Source: Castanea sativa (lineage: Eukaryota; Streptophyta; Magnoliopsida; Fagales; Fagaceae). From it: a stretch of 64,000 nt of DNA. The stretch spans positions 2,143,001 to 2,207,000 of the forward strand of contig NC_134013.1 of the NCBI RefSeq assembly GCF_040712315.1, read 5' to 3'. A program made the position numbers and the translations under genes. This document shows positions 49,701-58,366 of this stretch, piece by piece. The notes under the pieces were generated by a model that was given only the letters and a program-made list of their open reading frames with translations, searched no databases and was not told the origin of the DNA. Positions within the stretch are counted from its first letter, which is position 1; each line of letters begins with the position of its first letter.

Positions 49701-49759
49701 TCATTGCTGTCATTGATCAAGCCAAGAAGACATCTAAAGAAGAAAATAACCTAAATTAG
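34775..49759 (+). CDS. Gene A: five-exon gene, putative plastid membrane-associated helical protein
   Basis: Exons 34775-34965, 35107-35178, 35290-35372, 35615-35817 and 49670-49759 join in frame to 212 codons, and all introns are GT-AG. Residues 1-64 are basic and rich in Ser, Leu and Arg, resembling a transit peptide. A Pro-rich linker follows (about 70-87), then one hydrophobic segment (WIVGLIASAVLPFFG, from 91). Residues 117-205 form Glu/Val/Ala-rich amphipathic helices (AEEVEIVAEEIAEHLPAGGK) likely to make coiled or membrane-surface contacts. Gene B has the same exon lengths for exons 2-4, and 47 of 67 exon-4 residues are identical by my alignment, which supports the model. Intron 4 is 13,852 bp and packed with transposons. 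I do not recognise the family by name; plastid location is inferred from the N-terminus. The exon-1 donor (GTACTAG) is weak. Confidence 0.8.
35383..35565 (-). mobile_element. MITE in gene A intron 3
   Basis: Reverse complement of the family at 61180-61375 and 6245-6470 (shared cactattcataag-type core and gcttatttttg). The matching place in gene B intron 3 lacks it, so it inserted after the duplication. Confidence 0.65.
35866..36050 (+). mobile_element. MITE at the start of gene A intron 4
   Basis: Flanked by aagtcacc on both sides (about 35854 and 36051), an 8 bp duplication. The body matches the 31974 and 34030 copies (ctgctgatgtgataagtgat, gctacatcaacattttgtaa). Unit 2 has the uninterrupted site near 61098. 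Confidence 0.7.
36067..36790. other. Intron 4 sequence with a small hairpin
   Basis: Not found in unit 2, so it is inserted DNA. A near-perfect inverted repeat (ctcatcacacgc to gcgtgtgtgatgag, 36195-36225) followed by a long T-run could mark the end of an unclassified small transposon reaching to about 36530. The last part is the target region of the LINE. Confidence 0.4.
36835..38739 (+). pseudogene. LINE ORF1 (gag-like, DUF4283 and degenerate CCHC)
   Basis: A single reading frame of 634 codons plus stop, interrupted by stops at 37159, 37666, 38122 and about 38170. The middle (about 37165-37660) is a DUF4283-type nucleic-acid-binding domain (KGPWFIGDHFLSLRLWEP, then VWIRLKELPIEYY). The zinc knuckle that normally follows is damaged: near 37675 the pattern reads CFG-PQMG-H-RKES-C, having lost the second Cys and one residue. 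The Ser-Leu run at the start comes from a CT microsatellite (36840-36862). The C-terminal third is low-complexity and hydrophilic. ORF1 normally coats LINE RNA. It ends in TGATG, overlapping the next frame. Confidence 0.88.
38739..42828 (+). pseudogene. LINE ORF2 (endonuclease, reverse transcriptase, RNase H), broken
   Basis: The frame opens at 38739 or at MNAITWNCRG (38772), which begins the APE endonuclease. A one-base loss near 38970 shifts the frame, after which WVIAGDFNEP and SDHYPVL complete the APE domain. The reverse transcriptase lies at about 40080-40900: IALIPKI, NYRPISLCN, KIDLEKAYD, GIRQGDPLSPYLF and the catalytic FADDILF are all readable. A zf-RVT domain (about 41830-42090) has CPICQTGSETILHAL. 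RNase H (about 42390-42790) keeps Asp in NADGS, Glu in AAELW and Asp in ELDAE. Stops occur at 39557, 39635, 41354, 41429, 42089 and near 42137 and 42232, and there is a second frameshift near 42340. It is no longer able to make a full protein. Confidence 0.9.
42953..43568. other. Intron 4 sequence between LINE and PIF-like element
   Basis: Non-coding. Contains repeated phrases (aattttttaggtttacaatt twice) and purine-rich gagaga tracts. Not present in unit 2. Confidence 0.4.
43569..46447. mobile_element. PIF/Harbinger-like element with a nested LTR
   Basis: Imperfect inverted ends gagcattagcatcc and ggatactgatgctc (12 of 14 pair) are flanked by TAA on both sides, the 3 bp target size of PIF/Harbinger elements. 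The interior is dominated by ccaccac-rich sequence and has no transposase, so it is non-autonomous. A solo LTR splits it at 44437-45797. The ORF-like frames here are low-complexity by-products. Confidence 0.65.
44437..45797 (-). mobile_element. Solo LTR, about 1.36 kb
   Basis: On the minus strand it starts TGTTGGAAAAT and ends near GGGCATAAACCTCAA, typical LTR borders, although the final CA has changed. No internal retrotransposon sequence is attached and the flanks are continuous ccaccac-type DNA, so it looks like a recombined solo LTR nested in the PIF-like element. The 5 bp target repeat is not clean (aaaat and aaaca). Confidence 0.65.
46451..47099. other. Unit 1 intron sequence and repeat-rich insert
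   Basis: About 46490-46690 matches 61385-61550 of unit 2 (ancestral intron 4). From 46695 the sequence (gggtgttaaatgggtgagtt and nearby) is inserted, non-coding DNA. Confidence 0.55.
47100..47715 (+). pseudogene. Ty1/copia gag-protease fragment, dead
   Basis: Plus-strand translation gives a copia-type zinc knuckle (CFYCEKKFHVRKNC, CX2CX4HX4C intact) followed, in another frame, by a protease-like ASHHV motif and sequence resembling the Tnt1-type pol N-terminus. Stops and frameshifts are numerous (for example after the knuckle near 47233 and near 47466). No reverse transcriptase or integrase follows, because the fragment runs directly into LTR-like sequence. Confidence 0.75.
47716..49070 (+). 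mobile_element. Rearranged copia LTR with primer-binding site and second LTR start
   Basis: From about 47716 the sequence looks like LTR R/U5 and ends just before TGGTATCAGAGC (48163-48174), a perfect primer-binding site for initiator tRNA-Met. A 700 bp coding-free interior leads to a purine-rich aaggggagat (about 48886-48896) and then TGTTGGGTGTACACG, an LTR start that breaks off near 49070. Order and size fit a deleted, non-autonomous copia element joined to the gag fragment upstream. Confidence 0.7.
48097..48728 (+). repeat. 315 bp tandem duplication across the primer-binding site
   Basis: Two head-to-tail copies (about 48097-48411 and 48412-48728) each contain the end of the LTR, the primer-binding site and the start of the internal region. 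The second site has one change (TGGTATAAGAGC at 48477-48488). Confidence 0.9.
49097..49264 (-). mobile_element. tRNA-derived SINE (family 1)
   Basis: On the minus strand it has TTAGCTCAGCTGG (A-box) and GGGTTCAATCCC (B-box), ending in a 14-base A-run. Unit 2 near 61860 shows the site without it. Target repeats are not clear. Confidence 0.85.
49310..49471 (-). mobile_element. tRNA-derived SINE (family 2), 17 bp target duplication
   Basis: Same family as 1622-1775, inverted. It is flanked by a perfect 17 bp repeat (taatttaatacaaagtt at 49293-49309 and 49472-49488). Unit 2 has the empty site near 61900. It lies about 200 bp upstream of gene A exon 5 and leaves the acceptor intact. Confidence 0.85.
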
Positions 49760-51528
49760 ACTGGGTGAAATACAGTTCTATGGCAGGCCATGTGGGCCTT
49801 TGACTTGTAATTTGTTGAACAGAGACTAAAATTAAATGAGACAATATTTTTAGTTCTTTTTTCTATTTGTAATTTCAATTCAATTTGAAAAACTAGAAAT
49901 TAGAAAAAGTAAACTATTATGCGACCCTTGAAATTTAAGGCATCATAATTGTGAATGATTAAGATGTGAAAGATAAATAGGCATAAAATCCGAGGTATAA
50001 TAAACACTTTCAAGTTTCAGCTACTTATAGAAAGCACATAAATGTGAACATTGATGGATTATCATATTTTGCTATGTATTGGATGAATAATTGTAACTTT
50101 TTTTTATATTATAAATCTTAGTGCATGAATGAAGTGTTTTTATTTAACTATAATATCTTTGGTCAAAAAAGATATTTAATTATAATATTTTTCCAGCAAA
50201 AAGTCTTGTAACTTAATTGGTTGAAAGTTCTTGGTATGTCCATTATATCTAGGGTTCAAATTCTTTCTCCTTTATAAATATCAAATTATCAAAAAGCTAT
50301 AATATTTTTGAAAATATTATGTGCCCCATGAAATTAATGTAAAGTTTTCTCTTTGCTGGGTGAGAAATTTTTTAAGGAGTTTGCTATCATGCTCTATACG
50401 ACTTTTAATCATAATTTTATCGGTATAGTCAAAGAATCGGTTTGAACCCTGGTTTTCGGTTTAACTCGATTTTTTATCGGTTTTAGGGCATTTTACCTAA
50501 CCAAAATGGTGCCTGATTCCTGGTAGTTCGATTTTTAAAACAGTGCTTGTAATATAAGCTACTAAAAAAATCCAATCAATGAGACATGAGTTGTTTGAAT
50601 CAAATCTCGTCAAACCAATGACTTTATTTTCTTTTTGCTGACTGAAACTTGAGAGAAATTATTCATTACATCCACTCTATAATATTGCACCACATGACCA
50701 AATTAATTCAAATCCTAATCACACGATTTTAGCATCAATGAAACCCAATCATATCGGGTCAAGTATCGGAATTCAATAAACTCGATCCATCGAAGTGATT
50801 CACCCAATACCATACTTCCCTAGTCATTGCCATGCCTTGTTTCTATTTCTCGTGTCATCGTTCCTCGCTTTCCCCTCTACGACTTAATGTTACATGAGCT
50901 TCAATAGATTTCTTGAGATCTCAATAAGATCTAGTAGGGATATCTAGATTTCCACCATATTCTCTAGCTATTGAGATCTTCATCAACTTACCGATTGTAA
51001 CACCCACCAAATTGCCAGCATTGACGAGAGGCTCGCGAGTTCAATTGATTCAACTCTCTCTTGTAGAATTGATCAACAACCCACATGCCCACGATCGATA
51101 ATAGTTGGAAAATTTTCAAACTGATGTAATGAGGTCAATCAACATGAGCTTGACCACCCTCTATTTCATCATTGGCAATTTGAGTGCACTATGTGACCAT
51201 TGTTATAAACACTTTTTTTAGTTAATAAATTTGTTAATCACACACATAATGCTAGGAGAATTCTCCAATAGGTAGGTGTGACACATAGTCACATACCATA
51301 AAAAAGTGTGCAATAAAGAATTACCCATAATTCTCAATTTGGGTAGAATATCAAGACGAGTTTATTCTCACATTCTCAATTAATTTTAGAAATTTTACTT
51401 TTATAGATTTACAAACTAATGTATGAACTTTTAAAAATAACTCAAAAAATTATATAAAAGTCTTGTTTATTATATTTTGCTATATATTTTTTTTTCATCT
51501 CTTACATTCAGTATCCCGTCAATTATGC
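49760..51528. other. Gene A 3' flank and spacer between the units
   Basis: 49760-50740 matches the 3' flank of gene B (to about 63680), apart from a short unshared stretch near 50400-50560. 50740-51528 belongs to neither unit and contains nothing I recognise. Confidence 0.55.
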
Positions 51529-51627
51529 TACAGTAGTTATTGAGAATGGGATGCTCATATTCATGGATACTACAACTAAATATTTTATGCTTGACTTGTT
51601 TCTAGTGAAGTAAGTAATTTTTAGCAA

Positions 51628-51944
51628 GCACAAAGTTTAGTTACGAAATTGGTTGTAAACTTAGGTTACAGCCTTACTTAATAATATAAACATTACTTCA
51701 TATTTTGAAAATCTAACTGTTGAATTGCATGTTTTTTATACTCTTAATACACATGTCAAATTTTATGTCAATCGGATATTATTTACTATATGATCTTTAA
51801 TTTTCTAGAAATTTTGCAAGCACGGAAGATATAAGAAGAAAATGTAATCCAATGGTGGATTTGTCAAAATTTACTTTCAATAAAAAAGATATTAAGTAAG
51901 GTTGTATCCTTAGGCTACAATTAATTTCGTAGCTAAACTTTGTC
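51628..51944. mobile_element. Mutator-like MITE (aaagtttagtta family), copy 1
   Basis: Inverted ends (caaagtttagttacgaaatt and ttaatttcgtagctaaactt) are flanked by a 9 bp near-perfect repeat (ttttagcaa and ttatagcaa). A related element lies at 62610-62999, and the internal sequences of the two are inverted relative to each other. Unit 1 has the empty site near 29815. Confidence 0.75.
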
Positions 51945-52674
51945 TTTATAGCAATTAGCAAAGAACATCATTTATTAGTCTGAACTCTGAATACTCAACA
52001 ACACTAGGTACAAAAAGGCTTGAATGTCAAATAAAGTTCACTTAATTTTCACAGAAGTGGTAGTTTGAAGCAATGAAAATTATAATTTTTACAAGAAATC
52101 GCATTCGAGAGCATGACTATTAGGTAAGTTATCAGGAATCTCTTGTATATCCGTGACTCACTATATTTGCATTTTCAATAAGTTTAAGGACATTAACACT
52201 TTTCACAACTTTTATTTTTTTAATATGACCTTTTATAATTAGAGTATAATAAAGATATCGTTAGTGGTAGGTTTATGTAAAAATGATATTGTTTGAATCA
52301 CAACTTATTACCTTACTAAATTAAGAAAAAATGTTATAAAGAAATCTCTCTCATGGCATGCAACCCACAATGAGCCAATCCCCTCTTCTAAGGTTCAATT
52401 TTACTCACAACGAGCCAAACCTTTTGCTTAGGGACAACTTTTGTGCTACAACTTTCATCATAACTATGATGTAGTTGACTGTAAATAATGGAAAAAAAAA
52501 TGTTCCATTTATGTGAAAGTGATTGTCCACCATTTAAATTTACAATTTTAATAGTGTGTTCATAAAAGAATAGAAGAAATAAAGAAACAAACGTAGTAGG
52601 ACCACATGTGTTTTTAAGTAGTAGAAAGTGTGTTTTTAAGACCAAATTTGTGTAGAAGTGTATTAAACTTTGGG
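51945..52674. other. Upstream spacer of unit 2
   Basis: Homologous to about 29820-30580 of unit 1. Non-coding. Confidence 0.6.
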
Positions 52675-52880
52675 TTTGTTTGGATACCGCTTATTGTTAA
52701 AAATTAAAATTTATTGTTGAAAAAACTGTAGCAAAATTATTTTTAAGCTATGAATAGTGCCTGTGGGATCCAGTTTTAAAGTTACATTTGCGCTTTTTCG
52801 TACTTACGGGTCCTGTAAATAGTACACGGGACCAAAAAAAAAAAACACAAACACCTGTCGCGTTTACTATCCAGACCCAC
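52675..52880. mobile_element. hAT-like MITE (gtttggatac family)
   Basis: Left end gtttggataccgc and right end gttt-ctatccagac are imperfectly inverted. Internal phrases match 23771-24145 (gggtcctgtaaatagtacacgggacc). Absent from unit 1. Confidence 0.65.
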
Positions 52881-53437
52881 ACTTAGCCTGAATGCTCAAG
52901 TTTAATCAACTTTCTAGCTCCATAGGGACCCACACTCTCTGAGAGAGGATGGAAGACTCCTCTAGCAATGTATAATTTCTCTAATTGTAACAAGTTTGTA
53001 ACCTTGTATGTCCTCAGAAGCCATTGGCCTATTGAGTAAGGAAGCTCATAAATAATTGACCATATACACCAAAAAGGCAAAAGGAGAAAAGGAAAAGAAA
53101 GGTGCAATACCTAATTTTGGCTATCATTGCGTCTGATATAAGTATAATATTATCAATAAGTACTAAGACACAATAAATTTTTTTTTTTCTTCTATCTTTT
53201 ATCTCAAAAAAAAATTCATAACTATTAAAAGGGTAGATTGCAATTGATATATAATAAAAGTGATTATTGATTAGTAGTTATTTTAATAAAAATGATGTTT
53301 CACTAATTACAACCTGTCATTTCAACAAATTATAAAATTTAATGTGCTTATAGCATTGTTATAAGATTATAATTAAGGCAAATAAGTTTCGAAGAGTGCT
53401 TATTTAATTAATCCAATATTTCCACCCTGTTTTGCAG
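52881..53437. other. Unit 2 spacer before the MULE
   Basis: Partly homologous to 31560-31855 of unit 1. The last nine bases (gttttgcag) are the left target duplication of the MULE. Confidence 0.6.
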
Positions 53438-56400
53438 GAGAAAGTATACGTTGTTTCTGGAATACCAAGTCAGCATCTAGTTGGTATTTCATGGTCCAAT
53501 TAAAACTTGACACCTGTATAAAAATGACAAGTCAGATACTTAGCTCACTTAAATGGAGAGTACAAAAATGCCCTTGAAAATTTTCAAACTCCCACCCCTT
53601 TAACACGCTTCACACTTTTGTAAAAAATTCACAATTTACAAAAATGCTCTCTCTCTATTTTTTTTTTCTTTTAATTTCTGTTATAGAGATGTGTTTTATT
53701 TTATTTTATTTTATTTTTAAATTGAATCATACATGTTTGATAAAATGCTTCAGTGAGGATGGCTACACTAATAGTAAAGTAATAGTTTTTTTTTGTTGAG
53801 TGTACACGATGATCAGAGAGTTGATAGTCCAAAAGACTTGGGAGTCAGGCCTAGCGGCGGAGAGAGCTGCTTGGACTTGCTAAAGGCTTTAGAATACGAC
53901 AAGAATTTGGAGTTAGCTTTTGCCATCAGTGCCGTAAGACTTGCCCATCACCATCATCATCTTTCTCTTTCCTTTTATTTTTTGGGCTTGTAAATTTGAT
54001 TAATGAGTACTGCCTGTCTTCTAATTATATATAGTTTTCCAATTGGGTTAGTATGTTTTTCTTGAATTCTAATATACTTAATTGGGGCTAGATTATTTTC
54101 TTTGATAAATTTTGACCACCAAGTTTGAGAATTTGGTGTTTATTTATTTGGTTAAGTTGTTTTTATGTTGTTGGACATATTCAATTGCAACCAAAAAAAG
54201 AGGAAGGGAATTCACTAATTTCAAATGGGTAGGATAGTTTACCTAGTTATCTCTGTTTGATTAATTTCACAAAATTTGATGGCTATGAATGCTTGATTTA
54301 ACCCTTTTGTTTGATTTAAATGAATCATGAGAGAAATACAACCTTTTCTTGACATCTTTTGTTCATTTATTTGATACTATATTTGTTGGGTATCTTGTTT
54401 ACATTATTCACAAGAAACACCCTTAAAGCATGGCAACATAGCAACCCAAAAGTCTCAAATAGTTTGTAATCACAACAAAATCTTAATTCAAACTGGCTAA
54501 AATGCACAATATAACCCTTCTACTCTCCACACTAGCTAGTGAATATATATATAAATTTATTCTTGCGATGATTAGTTTCAACACAATACAATCCCATACT
54601 TGAATTGAACTCTTCTTCAAACATTAGTTTAAGCACAACTTTAATGTGTGCTTTTGTTTATTGTTTTTTTTTCCCTAATATTGTTCTTTTTTTTAGGGCC
54701 TTGCAAAAAAATTCTGAAGTATGATGGATAGCTTTTTGGATGGTATTTGGGACAACATATTGCACAGCCAATAAACAGCATTTTGGACTATTTTGGACTG
54801 CTTATTGCATAGTTGAGGAACATTTAGGACAACATCTGTTATTTGACAATTTTTTAGATAGCATAATTTGGACAATTAATTGTATAACTAACACTAATTA
54901 TAACTGTCAATTTGGAAAAAAAAAATTTAACTAATGAAGTTACTCAAACATGATAGATTTTCATTTTGTGTATGTTTGAGTAGCTTATAGTTAAAAACTA
55001 ATTATATGCAAATGATGAAATTTTTTAATGCAATAGTATAATTTATTCTTATATCGTAGAATCTATATGTGCATGGTATGGTTATTCAAGGTGAATGATA
55101 GTTATGTATGGTGGTTGAATTGCAATGCTAGATTGTTTGAGCTGAAATGGAGTGGAGGAATGCTAGATTCTTCAAAGACCAAGAAAACTTTAAATTCATC
55201 TCCAAGACTAATGACCCATTAATGCTAATATGAATACTCATCAAGGATTTTTTCTAATCCCTTAACTTGGTATTATTATGAACCAAACGTGACATTAAGT
55301 ATATCTAAGAAGAACAATTTGCACATCTTTTAATTGGATCAAGTATAAATAGATGCTCGCTTCTCCAAAAAAAAAAAAGTATAAATAGATGCTCATTACA
55401 TGTTTCTTCCTTTTCTTTCAAGGGTAGATAACAATAAAATTGCACACTGCAACTACATACATTATAACTTAGATTGTTCAAACACACATTCATGAATCAC
55501 AGAACTGATCAAAATTGAACTCAAACTCTTCAACATCAATATTAACCGATGTCCCATGTGTCTTATAACAAATTTCTTCCATTAACACTATGTCAACCTC
55601 GTCATGCTTATCAATTAACTCTTCAAAATTGCTTCATAAATCTATGGTATTGTCTCTTCATCGCCTACAATATTTTTCAATGAGCTCTATCCTGCAACCA
55701 AACCATTTGAATAGTATAAAATTGTAATTACTCAAGACAAAAATAAAACATCCTGAGTAAATGCAAAAAAAAAAAAAAAAAACTTTTTGGATGGGAACAA
55801 ATAAGATTATTGAAAGAAAGCTATTATCCATTTATCCTAACGTAGATAGTATACCCTATAATAACAATTCATAATCCTCAATCTTGCACATAATCCCATG
55901 GGCTAAAAATGTATCTTAATTTGTATCATGATACTCTGGTGACAACCTAACATAACCCCGAGGAGTTGAGGTTCCAACTACAATTTGATGGACAACCCAA
56001 AAAATACTTGGACCAAAGGCCAAGAGTTGCAAATATGATATTTCAAAATTTCCAGCTAGCTTAGCTTGAATTCCACAAGCTATAAGGCTTAGATTTGAAG
56101 CACTAAACAATAAATATAATGAAAGCTGAAAAAAAGAAGAAGATATAGATCTGAAATTTTATTTCCATGTGAAACAACATAAACCCTTAGTTACACCACA
56201 TTTGAATAAATTCCTTAAGCACTTTGTCTTGCAAAAAATAAGTTTAAACCACCATAACATTCAAGCGAGGAAAAAATACCAACAAGAATTTAAAGAGGAA
56301 AAAAGACTACTGAGGCAATGACAAAAGAATTACAAATGGTGGACCCAAAGATATTGATGCTTGAAGGTTGCATCTAGCTATTCACCATAAGATAGATGTG

Positions 56401-57267
56401 TAGTTCAGATTGTTTACCATCTCATCAGACAAATTTAAAAGGCCATAAGAGATACCAAATAGGTCATTTTGTATTCTGTCATTTGGCTATTCACCATAAA
56501 ACAAATTTGTAGTTCCGATCGTGTAACAACTCAACTAATAAACAAAGAAAAAGCTTTATTTCTCTACTGATGAAACTGCAACATACTAACCACTTTTAAT
56601 CTAATCTAAAAGAACAATGAAATAAAATAAAATGAACCTTTTACTGTATTATTAGTGCAGCAATCTTCACTGAAGCATTTTATCAAACATCTAAAATTCA
56701 ATTTTTTTTAAAAACAAAACACATCTCTATAAACAGAAAAATTAAATAAATAAAAAATAGAGAGAGAGAGAGAGAAGACCTTCTTGCAACGTCAGTTGTT
56801 GGAAGCGCGAGAAAACTTCCAGCATCGGAGGCTGGAATTTGGAATTTGGAGACAATGAGAAGAAGAGACGGTTTTGGGCTTTTTCCGACGAAACAAAGGC
56901 CGGTCTCGTAGGAACAGGTAATGTTTAGCGGTGTATCTCTATCTCCGGTGGCGATGCTAAGCAGTGACTGTCAAGCTTTGGAGTTGAGAGAGAGAGTACA
57001 TGGAGGTGCAAGGGGCTGGTGCATGCGTGCAGTTGTGCTAGAGAGAAACAGAGAAAGAAGGAGAAGATAATCTTTTGATTTTACAAAAGTGTAAAGCGTG
57101 TTAAGGGGTGGGAGTTCGAAAATTTTCAAGGGCATTTCTGTACTTTTCATTTAAGTGAGCTAAGTATCCTGACCTGTCAATTTTTATACAGTTGTCAAGT
57201 TTTAATTGGACCATGAAACACCAACTAGATGCTGACTTGGTATTCCATAAACAACATATACTTTCTC
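53438..57267. mobile_element. Mutator-like element (MULE), 3.8 kb, perfect 9 bp target duplication
   Basis: Ends with long inverted repeats beginning GAGAAAGTATA and about 190 bp long before the first large gap. Pairing resumes further in (53644-53787 with 56636-56775), with about 300 bp of extra sequence in the right arm (about 56777-57070). gttttgcag flanks both sides (53429-53437 and 57268-57276), and unit 1 has the empty site at 31847-31855. There is no transposase. An exon-like stretch (about 53790-53937, LDLLKALEYDKNLELAFAIS, followed by GTAAGA) and the GC-richer right-arm insert look like captured host sequence, so this may be a Pack-MULE. I cannot name the donor gene. Confidence 0.85.
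53790..53937 (+). pseudogene. Possible captured exon inside the MULE
   Basis: An open stretch reading SVHDDQRVDSPKDLGV through LELAFAIS ends just before a consensus donor (gtaagac). Its codon use and base composition stand out against the AT-rich interior. No second exon could be joined to it. I do not recognise the protein. The frame could also be chance. Confidence 0.35.
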
Positions 57268-57276
57268 GTTTTGCAG

Positions 57277-58366
57277 GAGAGCCAGTGTCTCAAAAAAAAA
57301 AAAAAAAATTTAAAACAAAAATATGAAGTAAGTCGATCAGTTTGAATTAGTTAGAAATTTAGAACTGTTATCCATATTGCGAACGCAAAATAATAGTTCC
57401 TCCATTTCCAATTTCCATTACCAAATTTTGACCTTTCCATAGATTGAAGAGACCGCCCAAAAAGGATTTTTATAGGAGAGAATATCCGAACAGAAATGTA
57501 TGATAAATGCATGTGGTTCATACCGAACTTATTTTAGCGAAGCTCAATATTGATTGAAGATGACATTACTAAATGTTGACAAAATCTTAGGACTAGCAAA
57601 GTTTTAAGTATGTCACTAGCTCAACATTAACAAAGGCTAATCTATAATTACAAAGCCCAATCATAATCTCATCAGTCATTACCGTATTGTGCATGCCCAA
57701 TGTGACCGATGGGACCTAGAATTGGCCTTTTCTTTCTTCTCATGAATAATTCTTCATACACGTGAAAAGGAAGAAAATTATACCCAGAAGATTCCATCAA
57801 ATAGTCTTAGTCAAACAAGCTAAATTTTAACATTGTGCAAGTTGATTAACTTGTGCGAAGATTGGTGGATAGGTGGGCATGGTTTGTTATTATCTATAAC
57901 CAAAATGGACTAGGTCTATTAGAATATACAACCTTCGAGGAAACCAAGAAATTTCTAAACAGTGTTAAATCTATGTATAATTTAAAAGCAAACAATTAGA
58001 GTCTTTTCAGCAACAAAAAAGAAAAACGCGGATTATACAGTAATTGACCTTGAAAAAGTTAGAATATTGACACGTTGACAAATCCATGATAAAAAGCGTT
58101 GACAAATCCATGATAAAAAGCGTGTATGGGAAACTATTATATATTTGCCTTAACTGTTCCTCCAAGACACATTAATTAATTCTTTCAATTCTTATTTTAA
58201 CAGGCACGTTCTTGCCAATCTGTATTTCATAGTTCAAACTTCAAAACTCTTTCAAGTCTTATTCTTGATTGAAACCCTTTCATTTATTAACACAAACCTG
58301 TAAGACTAGATTGATTATCACAGCAGCAAGCACTTGTTGTAAAGAGTTATACAGAGTAGGTTCTAT
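57277..58366 (+). promoter_or_regulatory. Spacer, promoter and 5' UTR of gene B
   Basis: 57280-57830 matches unit 1 (31850-31940 and 33240-33690), and 58150-58366 matches the gene A leader. A 25 bp phrase around gttgacaaatccatgataaa is doubled at 58073-58121. I found no clear TATA box. Confidence 0.45.

Larger units (their letters stand above)
29718..50740 (+). repeat. Segmental duplication, unit 1 (contains gene A)
   Basis: Starts at acagtagttattgagaatgg and ends near caaattaattcaaatcct. The same succession of unique segments recurs in unit 2 (51529-63680) in the same order and orientation: an upstream spacer, five exons with introns, and the 3' flank. Unit 1 is longer because of LINE, PIF-like, LTR, copia and SINE insertions that unit 2 lacks. 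Confidence 0.85.

Noticed and set aside
55916..56110. 64-codon minus-strand frame inside the MULE
   Set aside because: Reads like ordinary protein in places, but no flanking exon, splice sites or recognisable family could be supported.
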